64,000 nt of DNA, taken from assembly GCF_019039055.1 (NCBI RefSeq), contig NZ_JAHOPB010000001.1, forward strand, positions 3,012,001 to 3,076,000, given 5' to 3'. A program made the position numbers and the translations under genes. Under the pieces are notes generated by a model. It was not told where the DNA came from and ran no database searches. It worked only from the letters and a program-made list of their open reading frames with translations. The stretch comes from Reyranella humidisoli. GTDB taxonomy: Bacteria > Pseudomonadota > Alphaproteobacteria > Reyranellales > Reyranellaceae. Position 1 is the first letter of the stretch. Each line of letters starts with the position of its first letter. Of the stretch, positions 17,061 to 27,778 are shown piece by piece.

Positions 17061-17984
17061 ATGACGAACATGCTGAAGGACAAGGTCGTGCTTGTGACCG
17101 GCGCGGGCGGCGGCATCGGCCGCGAGATGGCGCTGCTGGCAGCCCGTGAAGGCGCCAAGGTCGTGGTCAACGACCTCGGCGGCGCGGTCGACGGCGAGGG
17201 CAGCGGCAGCGCGACGGCGGCCGAGAAGGTCTGCGAGGAAATCAAGGCGGCCGGCGGCCATGCCGTTCCGAACGGCGACAGCGTCTCCGATCCGGCCGGC
17301 GCCGAGCGCATGGTCAAGGCGGCCGTGGAGAATTTCGGCCGCATCGACGGCGTCATCAACAATGCCGGCATCCTGCGCGACCGCATCTTCCATCGCATGA
17401 GCCACATGGACTGGAAGATGGTCATCGACGTCCATCTGAACGGCTCGTTCAACACCAGCCGCGCCGCCGCCAACTACTTCAAGGAGCAGAAGTCGGGCGC
17501 CTTCGTGCACTTCACCTCGACCTCCGGCCTCGTCGGCAATTTCGGCCAGGCCAACTACTCGGCCGCCAAGATGGGCATCATCGGCCTGTCGCGCTCGATC
17601 GCGCTGGACATGGCGGCGTTCAACGTCCGTTCGAACTGCATCTCGCCGTTCGCCTGGACGCGCATGATCGGCACCATTCCCGCCGACACCGATGCCCAGA
17701 AGGCGCGCCTGGAGCGCTCCAAGAAGATGACCCCGGCCAAGATCGCGCCGATGGCCGTCTACCTGCTGTCGGACTCGGCACAGGAGCAGGGCATCACCTC
17801 GCAGATCTTCGGCGTGCGCATGAACGAGATCATGCTGTTCAACGCCAACCGCCCGGTACGCTCCGTGCACAACTCCGAGGGCTGGACCCTGGAGGACATC
17901 GCCGAGCACGCCGTACCGTCGATGAAGCCCTACTTCACCGACCTGAAGCGCTCGCCCGAGTACTTCACCTGGGATCCGATCTAG
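17061..17984 (+). CDS. SDR, (3R)-hydroxyacyl-CoA dehydrogenase-like
   Basis: A 307-residue SDR that resembles the dehydrogenase domain of the multifunctional beta-oxidation enzyme MFE-2: TGAGGGIGREMALLAAREGA, the VVNDLGGAVDGEG segment after beta-2, NNAGILRDR and the extended C-terminus after YSAAKMGIIGLSR. The active-site tyrosine is in NYSAAK. Such enzymes oxidise (3R)-hydroxyacyl-CoA with NAD, but these stand-alone forms are poorly characterised. AGGGAGAG precedes the ATG. A 39-base two-tier hairpin follows the stop. Confidence 0.82.
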   Translation: MTNMLKDKVVLVTGAGGGIGREMALLAAREGAKVVVNDLGGAVDGEGSGSATAAEKVCEEIKAAGGHAVPNGDSVSDPAGAERMVKAAVENFGRIDGVINNAGILRDRIFHRMSHMDWKMVIDVHLNGSFNTSRAAANYFKEQKSGAFVHFTSTSGLVGNFGQANYSAAKMGIIGLSRSIALDMAAFNVRSNCISPFAWTRMIGTIPADTDAQKARLERSKKMTPAKIAPMAVYLLSDSAQEQGITSQIFGVRMNEIMLFNANRPVRSVHNSEGWTLEDIAEHAVPSMKPYFTDLKRSPEYFTWDPI

Positions 17985-18002
17985 GTCCCAGACGCCAACA
18001 GC

Positions 18003-18041
18003 CCCTCATCCCGGGAAGGCGACGCCTTTGCGGGATGAGGG
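18003..18041. repeat. Two-tier palindrome between SDR and peptidase genes
   Basis: CCCTCATCCCG (18003-18013) pairs perfectly with CGGGATGAGGG (18031-18041), and inside it AAGGC (18016-18020) pairs with GCCTT (18024-18028). There is no U-run, so it is a REP-like palindrome or mRNA-stabilising hairpin rather than a classical terminator. It ends 20 bases before the peptidase start. Confidence 0.75.
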
Positions 18042-18061
18042 TCGCCAACCGGAGTTGAGAG

Positions 18062-19222
18062 ATGGCCGCCGAGAGCATGAAGAACGAGCCAAAGATCGAT
18101 CCCAAGGAGATCCTCGAAGGGATCGTCGAATGGATCGAGATCGAGAGCCCGAGCCACGACGCGAAGGCGGTCAATCTCATGGTCGACAAGGTCGAAGGCC
18201 AGTTCCGCGACCTCGGCCTCGACCTCGATCGCACGCCGGGCCGCGACGGTTTCGGCGACATCCTGGAAGCGAAGACCCCGGCCGAGTGGAGCACGGGGCA
18301 GGGCAAGGGCATCCTGGTCCTCGCGCACCTCGACACGGTGCATCCGCTGGGGATGAAGGAGAAGGAGCTGAAGATCCGCCAGGAAGGCGACAGCGTCTTC
18401 GGTCCCGGCATCTACGACATGAAGGCGGGCGGCTACATCGCCTATTACGCGCTGCGCCACCTGATCCGCCAGGGCAAGAAGACCAAGCTGCCCGTGACGT
18501 TCCTGTTCATTCCCGAGGAAGAAGTCGGCAGCCCGACCTCGCGTGCCCGCATCGAGGAAGCCGCCCGGGGCCACAAATATGCACTGGTGATGGAGCCGGG
18601 GCGCGACGGCGACAAGGTCGTCACGTCGCGCAAGGGCGTCGGCCGCTTCACCCTGACGGTCAAGGGCCGCGCCGCCCATGCCGGCGTGCGCCATGAAGAC
18701 GGCCGCAGCGCCATCCTGGAAATCGCCCGCCAGATCGTGCGCATCGAGGAGAAGACCGACTACGCCCGCGGCATCACCTGCAATGTCGGCCTTATCCGCG
18801 GCGGCTCGGGCGTCAACGTCACGCCGGCCGAATGCACCATCGACGTCGACCTGCGCGTGCCCAGCATGCAGCTCGCCGAGGAGATGACGCACTGGTTCCT
18901 GAACCTCGAACCGATCGGCAAGGAAGTAGAGCTGACGGTCGAGGGCGGCATGAACCGGCCGCCCTACCAGAAGGACGCGGGCATCACCGATCTCTTTCAG
19001 AAGGCGCAGGCGATCTATCGTGAGATCGGCAAGGAACTGAACGACGTGCCCCTGACCGGCGGTGGCAGCGACGGCAACTTCACCGCCGCGCTGGGCATCC
19101 CGACGCTCGACGGCCTCGGCGCCGACGGCAAGGGCGCCCACGCCATCACCGAGCAGATCTATTATTCCTCGCTGCAGCCCCGCACCTACCTCTGCGCCCG
19201 CCTGCTCGAGACGCTGGAGTAG
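18062..19222 (+). CDS. M20 family metallopeptidase (carboxypeptidase G2-like)
   Basis: A 386-residue M20 zinc amidohydrolase. Metal ligands and catalytic residues are readable: H89 and D91 in AHLDTVHP, D119 in YDMKAGG, the EEEVGS cluster at 152-157 (catalytic and bridging Glu), a Glu in VMEPGR, and the C-terminal His in GKGAHAITEQ. The lid/dimerisation domain occupies about 190-300 (GVGRFTLTVKGRAAHAG). Family members cleave C-terminal glutamate, acyl-amino acids or dipeptides; no signal peptide is present, so it is likely cytoplasmic. The GGAGTTGAGAG before the ATG supports the start. Confidence 0.9.
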   Translation: MAAESMKNEPKIDPKEILEGIVEWIEIESPSHDAKAVNLMVDKVEGQFRDLGLDLDRTPGRDGFGDILEAKTPAEWSTGQGKGILVLAHLDTVHPLGMKEKELKIRQEGDSVFGPGIYDMKAGGYIAYYALRHLIRQGKKTKLPVTFLFIPEEEVGSPTSRARIEEAARGHKYALVMEPGRDGDKVVTSRKGVGRFTLTVKGRAAHAGVRHEDGRSAILEIARQIVRIEEKTDYARGITCNVGLIRGGSGVNVTPAECTIDVDLRVPSMQLAEEMTHWFLNLEPIGKEVELTVEGGMNRPPYQKDAGITDLFQKAQAIYREIGKELNDVPLTGGGSDGNFTAALGIPTLDGLGADGKGAHAITEQIYYSSLQPRTYLCARLLETLE

Positions 19223-19265
19223 GAGCTGCGTGTCGCCCGAGCGGAGCTCAGGGTGACAACATCGC

Positions 19266-19880
19266 CTAATACGCCGCGGTAAACCGCTTGCGGAGGTGCT
19301 TGGGCTTCTCGATCTCGTTCACGATGGCGACCGCGAAGTCCTCGCGGCTGATCCGGCTCTCGCCGTTCTTGTCTTCCAGCAGTTGATCCTTGCCGAGCCG
19401 GAACTTGCCGGTGCGGTCGCCGGGCTGGATCGAGGCGGGCGGCGAGATCGCCGTCCAGTCGAGATCCTTGATCTTGCGCACCTCTTCCAGCGCCAGCGAC
19501 GCAGGCTTCGAGGTCGGCGGCTGGATGCCGCGATCAGCCATGTGGTCGAGATGGGTGCGGCCGTCGGCGCGCAGCAGGCTGCCGGCGCCGACCACGAACA
19601 GGACGCGCTTCACGCCGCTGGCACGCACGGCCTCCAGCACGTGATGGACGCTGGCCTCGTTCCACTTCACCGAGGCCACGACGATGTCGTGGCCCTTGAG
19701 GATGGACGCCATCGACACGGCGTCCGTGGTGCTGCCCTGCCGGACGGTCATGCCGGGGCGCGGCTTCAGCTTCGAGCCGTCGCGCGTGATGGCGGTGACG
19801 CTGTGTTTGCGGGACAGCGCCTCATCGAGGACGTGGCTGCCGATATTACCCGTGGAGCCGATGAGGGCGATGGTCGTCAT
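19266..19880 (-). CDS. NAD(P)-binding atypical SDR (NmrA/YwnB-like)
   Basis: A 204-residue Rossmann-fold protein of the atypical SDR5 / NAD(P)H-binding group. The nucleotide motif is IALIGSTGNIGSHVLDEA at residues 4-21; it then has RQGSTTD and VLFVVGAGSL, with the tail ISREDFAVAIVNEIEKP typical of YwnB/YesF-like proteins. It lacks the Y-x3-K catalytic pair of classical SDRs. Its ATG overlaps the stop of the upstream hydrolase gene (ATGA). Members are quinone reductases or redox sensors; the role here is open. Confidence 0.82.
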   Translation of the reverse strand: MTTIALIGSTGNIGSHVLDEALSRKHSVTAITRDGSKLKPRPGMTVRQGSTTDAVSMASILKGHDIVVASVKWNEASVHHVLEAVRASGVKRVLFVVGAGSLLRADGRTHLDHMADRGIQPPTSKPASLALEEVRKIKDLDWTAISPPASIQPGDRTGKFRLGKDQLLEDKNGESRISREDFAVAIVNEIEKPKHLRKRFTAAY

Positions 19881-20776
19881 TCTGGCGTTTCCTTCATGAG
19901 ATCGCGCAGGGCCGCGACCGTTTCGGCCGGCGCCTCCTGGGGGACGTTGTGGCCGATGCGCGGCAGCATGCGCCGCTCGTATCCGCCGGTAAACTTCTCG
20001 GATTGCCCGTCGCGATCCGACGCGGGGCCCACGCCGTCGGCGGCGCCGTGCAGGTTGATGGTCGGCACCGCGATCGCCGGCTGCTTTGCCAGCTCCGCTT
20101 CGAGCGGCTCCAGCATCGGATCGCCCTTGGTATAGCCGTAGCGGTGCCGATAGGACTGGATCACCACGTCGACGAAGTCGGGATTGTCGAAAGACGACGC
20201 CGTCCTCTCGAACGCCGCCTCGTCGAAGGTCCATTCCGGCGACCACAATTTCCACAGGAGCCGGCAGACGTCGCGGCGGTCCTTCGTCAGGCCCGCGCGG
20301 CCGCGCTCCGTATTGAAGTAGTACTGGTACCAGAGCCGATGCTCGGCGGCTGCCGGCGCCGGCTCGACCGAAGCGGCGATGTTCTGGAGATTGTAGCCGG
20401 TGCAGCTCACCAGGCAGCGCACACGCGCGGGCCACAGCGCCGAGACGATGCAGGCCGCCCGGCCGCCCCAGTCGTAACCCGCCAGTGCTGCGCGTTCGAT
20501 GCGGAGCGCCTTCATCAACTGGTGCAGGTCGTGGCCCAGCGCCGCCTGCTCGCCCGAGCGCAGCGTGTCCGGGGACAGGAAGCGGGTCGGGCCGTAGCCG
20601 CGCAGATACGGCACCAGCACCCGGTTGCCGTCGGCCGCCAGCGCCGGCGCCACCTCGTCGTAGGCACGCACGTCGTAAGGAAAACCATGCAGCAGGATCA
20701 CCGGCGCGCCATCGGGCGGGCCGTGTTCCTCGTAGGCGACGTCGAGGACGTCGGTGCGGACGGATTTGCGTTGCAT
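19877..20776 (-). CDS. Alpha/beta hydrolase, epoxide-hydrolase-like
   Basis: A 299-residue alpha/beta hydrolase. The oxyanion motif is LLHGFPYD and the nucleophile elbow GYDWGG, giving D102 rather than Ser as nucleophile, which is the haloalkane dehalogenase / epoxide hydrolase arrangement. The likely base is H276 in RIGHNVP. The cap domain lies around 130-220. The combination points to an epoxide hydrolase or a related ester-cleaving enzyme. It is translationally coupled to the downstream NAD(P)-binding protein, so the pair may act on one substrate. Confidence 0.85.
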   Translation of the reverse strand: MQRKSVRTDVLDVAYEEHGPPDGAPVILLHGFPYDVRAYDEVAPALAADGNRVLVPYLRGYGPTRFLSPDTLRSGEQAALGHDLHQLMKALRIERAALAGYDWGGRAACIVSALWPARVRCLVSCTGYNLQNIAASVEPAPAAAEHRLWYQYYFNTERGRAGLTKDRRDVCRLLWKLWSPEWTFDEAAFERTASSFDNPDFVDVVIQSYRHRYGYTKGDPMLEPLEAELAKQPAIAVPTINLHGAADGVGPASDRDGQSEKFTGGYERRMLPRIGHNVPQEAPAETVAALRDLMKETPE

Positions 20777-20841
20777 CCACCAACATATAGCTGCACCCAG
20801 CCGGCGTTGACAGTCGCCCGTGCCGCGACCAGCCTCGCAGA

Positions 20842-21807
20842 ATGAGCCGGATCGGCGAATTCCTGACCCTGGAGCAGACCCGGAGGCTCGGCGCCCGGTC
20901 TAACCTGATGGGCGCGCTCCTGGTGCTGCATGCCTGGGGGCTGATCGCGGTCGCCATGGCTCTCTTCGCCTGGTGGCCCAATCCGTTCACGTTCCTGCTG
21001 GGGGTCATGCTGATCGGCGGCCGCCAGCTCGGCATCGCGATCCTGATGCACGACGCCGCGCACGGGCTGCTGTTCGCGGAACGTCGCCTCAACGACTGGG
21101 TGGGAAGCTGGCTCTGCGCCTATCCGGTCTTCACCAGTCTCACGCTCTACCGGCCTTACCATCTGCAGCATCACCGCTTCACCCAGCAGCCCCAGGATCC
21201 CGATCTCGGCCTGTCTGCGGCGTTTCCGACCAGCCGCACCAGCCTTCGGCGCAAGATCGTCCGCGATCTCACGGGGCAAACCGCCTTCCTGCGGCGGGGC
21301 GAGCAGCTTCGTCGCGCGCTCGGGCCCGCCGACGCGCCGCTCGCCATGCAACTGGGCAACCTGTGGCGCAAGGAGAAGGGACCGCTGGTCGCGAACGCTG
21401 TCCTGCTCGCGGGCCTGTCGGCCATCGGTTACTGGTGGCTGTACCCCGTGATGTGGCTGCTGCCGCTCGCGACCTGGTATCAGCTCGTGAGCCGCATCCG
21501 GAACATCGCCGAGCATGCGGTGGTGCCAGACAATGACGATCCCCTGCGCAACACGCGCACAACCCACGCCAATCCCCTGATGCGGCTGCTGGTGGCGCCC
21601 TACTGGGTGAACTATCACCTCGAACATCACCTGTTCATGTTCGTGCCCTGCTGGCGCCTGCCGCAGGCGCATCGCGCCCTTCTGACGGCAGGCCGCGGTC
21701 CGTCGATGGAGCTGAAGCCGGGTTATCTCGCCGTCCTGAAAGCCGCCACCACGGGCGCGTCGCGCGACGGCCATGGCCCGGGCGAAAGGACTGCACAGCA
21801 CATTTGA
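20842..21807 (+). CDS. Membrane fatty acid desaturase
   Basis: A 321-residue membrane di-iron desaturase/hydroxylase. The three His boxes are readable: HDAAH at 70-74, HLQHH at 107-111 and HLEHH at 259-263. There are four or more hydrophobic segments (about 24-45, 48-68, 190-215). The third box of the H-x-x-HH type and the NPLMRLLVAPYWVNYHLEHH context match the FA_desaturase family acting on acyl lipids or carotenoid-like substrates. It is a monocistronic unit ending in a bidirectional terminator. Confidence 0.85.
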   Translation: MSRIGEFLTLEQTRRLGARSNLMGALLVLHAWGLIAVAMALFAWWPNPFTFLLGVMLIGGRQLGIAILMHDAAHGLLFAERRLNDWVGSWLCAYPVFTSLTLYRPYHLQHHRFTQQPQDPDLGLSAAFPTSRTSLRRKIVRDLTGQTAFLRRGEQLRRALGPADAPLAMQLGNLWRKEKGPLVANAVLLAGLSAIGYWWLYPVMWLLPLATWYQLVSRIRNIAEHAVVPDNDDPLRNTRTTHANPLMRLLVAPYWVNYHLEHHLFMFVPCWRLPQAHRALLTAGRGPSMELKPGYLAVLKAATTGASRDGHGPGERTAQHI

Positions 21808-21822
21808 AGCAGCCCACAAAAG

Positions 21823-21850
21823 AAAAGGCGGCCCGGGCGGGCCGCCTTTT
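21823..21850. terminator. Bidirectional intrinsic terminator
   Basis: AAAAGGCGGCCC (21823-21834) pairs perfectly with GGGCCGCCTTTT (21839-21850) around a GGGC loop. The A-run and T-run at its ends make it symmetric, serving the desaturase gene on + and the lipoprotein gene on -, which converge here. Confidence 0.93.
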
Positions 21851-21877
21851 CGTCTCTTCCTGTTCGACTCGTCTTGC

Positions 21878-22435
21878 TTACTGAGCCGGGCAGGCGTGAA
21901 TGTTCATCTCCGGGCCGAGATCGTACGGCGGCGGCACCTGCGCCAGCGTCGTGACCTTCGGGTCCATTGCCCAGTCGAAGGCACGCTTGCCGCGGGAACA
22001 GAAATCCTTGTCCGTCGGTGCGCGCTGCGCCGTGCGGTTGGCGATCTCGGTCACGAACACGTCGGTGTTGAAGCGCTTGCGGCCGGCGATCTGCGACAGC
22101 GAGCGGGCGTTGGTTGCGAACTCGGCGCGGAACTTGCCGACGAAGTCGGCGTAAACCTGCTCATACGCGCGGCGTCCACCGGGGCCCTGGCACTGAAGGG
22201 TCACCACCTGCAGCTCCTGCTGCACCATGCGGGCGCGCACGATGGAGAGGTCGGCCTCATTGTAGCAAATGGCCCGGATCTGATTCGCGGGAGGCGAAGG
22301 CGGAACGGCTGCCTGATAGTCGGCCGCCGGGGCCTTCGCGGGCGCCGCTGCGGTCTTGGTCTGGCCAAGCGTGCAGCCGCCCAAGGCCAGGATACTTCCT
22401 GTAAGAACTGCCGCCTGTGTAAGCCTCTTGAACAT
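21878..22435 (-). CDS. Predicted lipoprotein, function unknown
   Basis: A 185-residue protein with a lipoprotein signal (MFKRLTQAAVLTGSILALGG, lipobox LGGC). After an Ala/Pro-rich linker the body has Cys residues in ICYNEAD, LQCQGPGG, DFCSRGK and a final HACPAQ, suggesting disulphides. The start at 22435 is chosen because GGGAG is seven bases upstream; another ATG two codons earlier is only one base from it. I do not recognise a named family. It stands alone and shares a terminator with the desaturase gene. Confidence 0.78.
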   Translation of the reverse strand: MFKRLTQAAVLTGSILALGGCTLGQTKTAAAPAKAPAADYQAAVPPSPPANQIRAICYNEADLSIVRARMVQQELQVVTLQCQGPGGRRAYEQVYADFVGKFRAEFATNARSLSQIAGRKRFNTDVFVTEIANRTAQRAPTDKDFCSRGKRAFDWAMDPKVTTLAQVPPPYDLGPEMNIHACPAQ

Positions 22436-22548
22436 CCGCATACTCCCAACGCCGTTGGCCCGGAAACCGCAGCGGGTACAACAGTTAGACGCCCGTTTCA
22501 AATCCAAATACCAGTTACGGGGGAGGAAGCGCCGAATTCGCTCAATTT

Positions 22549-24452
<1,904 letters not shown>

Positions 24453-24544
24453 TTCGTCCCCCTGGAAGCCGTTCGCCTTGTCGTTGCCATACATGGCGCG
24501 TATTTTGCAAATCCATGACGGTACCGACTGGCCAGTGTAGAGAA

Positions 24545-25309
24545 ATGGGCCCTAAAAAAATCGCCATCGTCGTGCATCAGCAGCATTCGCGGCCCGGGCG
24601 GGTCGGCGCCCTGCTTGAACAGCGCGGATACGAACTCCATCGACTTTGCCCCAATCTGGGCTGCAACCTGCCCGAGGACATGTCCGACTATGCCGGCGTG
24701 GTGATCTTCGGCGGCCCCATGTCGGCCAACGACTGTGGCACGCTGGCGGGCATCAAGTGCGAACTCGACTGGATCCCCAAGGTCGTCGATGCCGGCGTCC
24801 CCTTCCTCGGCCTCTGTCTTGGCGCCCAACTCCTGACGCGCGCGGCGGGCGGGCGGGTTGGGCCGCACCCCGAAGGCCTGGTCGAGATCGGCTATGTCGA
24901 CGTCGAGCCGACGGAAACGGGCCGCGCCTGGTTCAGGGCGCCGATGAAAGTCTATCAGTGGCATCGGGAAGGCATGACCATTCCGGACTGCTGCGAACTG
25001 CTCGCGACCAACGACCGCTACCCGGTCCAGGGCTTCCGCTGCGGGCCGAATGCGTTCGGTTTCCAGTTCCATCCCGAGGTAACGCTCGAGATGAAGAGCA
25101 TCTGGACCCTGAGCGCGGCGGAGCGCCTGAAGATGCCGGGCGCACAGCAGCGCGGCGTCCACCTCTCGATGCACGCGCTCTACGATCCGCCACTCGACCG
25201 CTGGATCAACGGCTTCCTCGACCGCTGGCTCGCGACCGATCAGCGGATTTCGGCTCCGTCCACCAGAGAAGCCGTTGCGCAACCCGAGTTCGCCGCCGCC
25301 GCCGACTAG
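24545..25309 (+). CDS. Class I glutamine amidotransferase-like protein
   Basis: A 254-residue stand-alone class I glutamine amidotransferase. The catalytic triad is readable: C91 in GLCLGAQ, and H176 and E178 in FQFHPEV. FGGPMSAND fits the oxyanion region. No synthetase domain is attached, and the genes beside it do not reveal an acceptor, so it could be a GMP-synthase-like amidotransferase, a gamma-glutamyl hydrolase-type PuuD-like enzyme or another family member. The ATG at 24545 is used; an in-frame ATG ten codons upstream is possible. Confidence 0.82.
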   Translation: MGPKKIAIVVHQQHSRPGRVGALLEQRGYELHRLCPNLGCNLPEDMSDYAGVVIFGGPMSANDCGTLAGIKCELDWIPKVVDAGVPFLGLCLGAQLLTRAAGGRVGPHPEGLVEIGYVDVEPTETGRAWFRAPMKVYQWHREGMTIPDCCELLATNDRYPVQGFRCGPNAFGFQFHPEVTLEMKSIWTLSAAERLKMPGAQQRGVHLSMHALYDPPLDRWINGFLDRWLATDQRISAPSTREAVAQPEFAAAAD

Positions 25310-25384
25310 CGGCGCTTCTGGCGGCAAGTTGGTCCCACGCGCCGGCATGGGCTAGGGTCCCTGTGAAATCCAGGGAGACGCTCA

Positions 25385-26350
25385 ATGTTGTCGGGTGCGC
25401 TGATATTCGTGTTGGCCGTCGTCCTCGTGGCGCTGGTGCTGATCTTCGCCGGCGTGAAGACGGTGTCGCAGGGCACCAACTGGACCATCGAGCGGTTCGG
25501 CCGCTACACGCGCACCCTGGCGCCCGGGCTGCATTTCATCGTGCCCTTCGTCGACACGGTCGGCCGCAAGATGAACATGCAGGAGAACGTCCTCGACATT
25601 CCGGGACAGAAGGTCATCACCAAGGACAATGCCACCGTGCAGGTGGATGCCGTTGCCTTTTACCAGGTGGTCGATGCGGCGCGCGCGGCCTACGAGGTCC
25701 AGAACCTTCATCTCGCCATCACCAACCTGGCGCTGACCAACATCCGCTCGGTCATGGGCAACATGGCGCTCGATGAAGCCCTGTCGAAGCGCAACGACAT
25801 CAACAACACCCTGCTGGCCGTCATCGACCAGGCGACCGGCCCGTGGGGCGTCAAGGTCCTGCGCATCGAGGTCAAGGACATCGCGCCGCCCGAGGATATC
25901 GTGGTCGCGATGGGCCGGCAGATGAAGGCCGAGCGCGAGAAGCGCGCCACCATCCTCGAGGCCGAGGGCGTGCGCGAATCGAGCATCCAGCGCGCCGAAG
26001 GCGAGAAGCAGTCGGCCATCCTGACCGCCGAGGGCCGTCGCGAAGCCGCCTTCCGCGATGCCGAGGCACGCGAGCGCATGGCGCAGGCCGAAGCCAAGGC
26101 CACCTCGGTAGTGGCCGAGGCGATCGCCGGCAACGGCGTGCAGGCGACCAACTACTTCCTCGGCACCAAGTACGTCGAAGCGCTGTCCAAGATGGGCTCG
26201 AGCCCCAACGCCAAGGTGTTCTTCCTGCCCGTCGAAGCCGCCGGCGTCATGGCCTCGATTGCCGGCATCGGCGAACTGGCCAAGGAGGCGCAGGCGCGCG
26301 GCGTCGAAGCCAGCGGAAGGCCACGCGGCTCCGTGCCAAACGCGGGCTAG
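25385..26350 (+). CDS. SPFH/Band 7 membrane protein (stomatin/QmcA-like)
   Basis: A 321-residue protein with one N-terminal membrane helix (about 5-24) followed by a Band 7/SPFH domain (about 27-200: GTNWTIERFGRYTRTLAPGLH, DNATVQVDAVAFYQVVD, KDIAPPEDIVVAMGRQ). A coiled coil rich in Glu, Ala and Arg follows (about 200-260). Such proteins oligomerise in the inner membrane and are usually paired with an NfeD protein, as here six bases downstream. The GGGAGACGC before the ATG is the ribosome site. A membrane-organising or FtsH-modulating role is inferred from the family. Confidence 0.9.
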   Translation: MLSGALIFVLAVVLVALVLIFAGVKTVSQGTNWTIERFGRYTRTLAPGLHFIVPFVDTVGRKMNMQENVLDIPGQKVITKDNATVQVDAVAFYQVVDAARAAYEVQNLHLAITNLALTNIRSVMGNMALDEALSKRNDINNTLLAVIDQATGPWGVKVLRIEVKDIAPPEDIVVAMGRQMKAEREKRATILEAEGVRESSIQRAEGEKQSAILTAEGRREAAFRDAEARERMAQAEAKATSVVAEAIAGNGVQATNYFLGTKYVEALSKMGSSPNAKVFFLPVEAAGVMASIAGIGELAKEAQARGVEASGRPRGSVPNAG

Positions 26351-26356
26351 ACCACG

Positions 26357-26800
26357 ATGTTCAAGATCGTCTTCTGGTACTGGTGGGCGGTCGCGGCGGT
26401 GCTGCTCGTCTTCGAGATGATGCTGCCGGGCGTCGTCTTCCTGTTCCTGGCCATTGGCGCGGCGGCGGCGGGTCTCTTCCTGCTGGTCGTGTCGGACCTG
26501 TCGCTCGAGCTACAGCTCCTGACCTTCGCCGTGATTTCGGTCGTGGCGGCGGTCGGGCTTCGCCGAACGCTGCGCCGGCTGCAGCATGCCGACAATCCCG
26601 CGACGTCGACGCTCAATGCCCGCGCCGATGCGCTGATCGGCAGGATCATCGTTCTCGACGAGCCGATCCTGAACGGGCGCGGCAGGGTCATTCTGGGCGA
26701 CGGGAGCTGGAGCGTGACTGGCCCTGACATGGTGAGGGGGGCCAAGGTGAAAGTGAAATCCGTGAGCGGCACCGAGCTGGCCGTCGAGCCTGCGCCATGA
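26357..26800 (+). CDS. NfeD-like membrane protein (short form)
   Basis: A 147-residue NfeD1b-type protein lacking the ClpP-like domain. Hydrophobic helices occupy about 5-75 and an OB-fold occupies the C-terminus (ALIGRIIVLDEPILNGRGRV...VKSVSGTELAVEP). It works with the SPFH protein encoded immediately upstream; this pairing is near universal for the family. Its ATGA overlap couples it to the Bug-type binding-protein gene downstream, an unusual third member. Confidence 0.88.
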   Translation: MFKIVFWYWWAVAAVLLVFEMMLPGVVFLFLAIGAAAAGLFLLVVSDLSLELQLLTFAVISVVAAVGLRRTLRRLQHADNPATSTLNARADALIGRIIVLDEPILNGRGRVILGDGSWSVTGPDMVRGAKVKVKSVSGTELAVEPAP

Positions 26801-27759
26801 GACGCCGGGTTCTATTGGCGCTCCCTGGACTGCTTGCGTTCAAGACCGCGAGCGCCCAGACGCCCTATCCGACCAAGACCGTCCGCTTGATGGTCGGCGC
26901 CAATGCCGGAGGCGGCACCGACATCGTGGCCCGCATGCTGGCGGAGAAGCTGGCCGAATCGATGAAGGGCACCTTCGTCGTCGAGAACAAGCCGGGTGCT
27001 TCCAACACGATCGCCGCCGATCTCACGGCCAAGGCGCCGCCCGACGGACACACGATCCTCGTCGCGACCAACACCGGGCAGGCCATCGCACCGCATCTGC
27101 TCAAGCTCGGCTTCGATCCGATCAAGGACCTGATCCCGATCGGCCTCGTGGTGAACGTGCCCAACGTGCTGGTTGTCGGCGCCTCGGTGCCGGTCAACTC
27201 GGTGGCCGAGCTGATCGCCGCGATGAAGGCGAAGCCCGGCGAGTTCAAGTACGCCTCCTCGGGCGTCGGCAGTACGCAACACATCGCGGGCGAGGCTTTC
27301 GACGTGGCGGCAGGCGTGAAGGGCCTGCACGTCCCCTACAAGGGCAGCGCTCAGGCGCATCTCGATATCATCGGCGGCAACGTCCAGATGATGTTCGACA
27401 CGACTTCCTCGTCGATGGGCCAGATCAAGGCCGGCAAGTTCAAGCCTCTGGCGGTGACGTCCGATCGCCGAAGCAGCGAGCTGCCCGGCGTGCCGACGCT
27501 CGCCGAGGCGGGCCTGCCGGGTTTCGACATGACGACCTGGTACGCCGTCTATGTGACGGCGGGCACGCCGCCCGACGTGGTGGCGAAGCTGCAGGCTGAA
27601 CTGATCCGCATCGTGGCGCTGCCCGATGTCCAAGCGAAGCTGCGCGGGCTCGGCGGGGAGCCGGGCACGATGAGCGTGGAGCAGTTCACGCGCTTCAACG
27701 CGCAGGAATACGAGCGATTCGGCCGCCTGATCCGCGAGGCCAACATCAAGCCGGAGTAG
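26797..27759 (+). CDS. Bug-type (TctC) tripartite tricarboxylate transporter substrate-binding protein
   Basis: A 320-residue periplasmic binding protein of the Bug/TctC family. The signal peptide is MRRRVLLALPGLLAFKTASA; the mature domain has YPTKTVRLMVGANAGGGTD, VENKPGASNTIAAD, YASSGVGSTQHIAGE and FDTTSSSMGQIKAGKFKPLA, all typical. These proteins bind small carboxylates for secondary TctAB carriers; no tctA/tctB gene is adjacent, as is common for Bug paralogues. It overlaps the nfeD-like gene, although no functional link is known. A palindrome follows. Confidence 0.9.
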   Translation: MRRRVLLALPGLLAFKTASAQTPYPTKTVRLMVGANAGGGTDIVARMLAEKLAESMKGTFVVENKPGASNTIAADLTAKAPPDGHTILVATNTGQAIAPHLLKLGFDPIKDLIPIGLVVNVPNVLVVGASVPVNSVAELIAAMKAKPGEFKYASSGVGSTQHIAGEAFDVAAGVKGLHVPYKGSAQAHLDIIGGNVQMMFDTTSSSMGQIKAGKFKPLAVTSDRRSSELPGVPTLAEAGLPGFDMTTWYAVYVTAGTPPDVVAKLQAELIRIVALPDVQAKLRGLGGEPGTMSVEQFTRFNAQEYERFGRLIREANIKPE

Positions 27760-27778
27760 TCTCCGGGGCGAGATTTCC

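Noticed and set aside
19230-19262. A fourth family A repeat after the M20 peptidase gene
   Set aside because: Only a short imperfect hairpin (TGTCGCCCGAGC against GCTCAGGGTGACA) is present; it lacks the GGATCCTT end, so membership is not supported.
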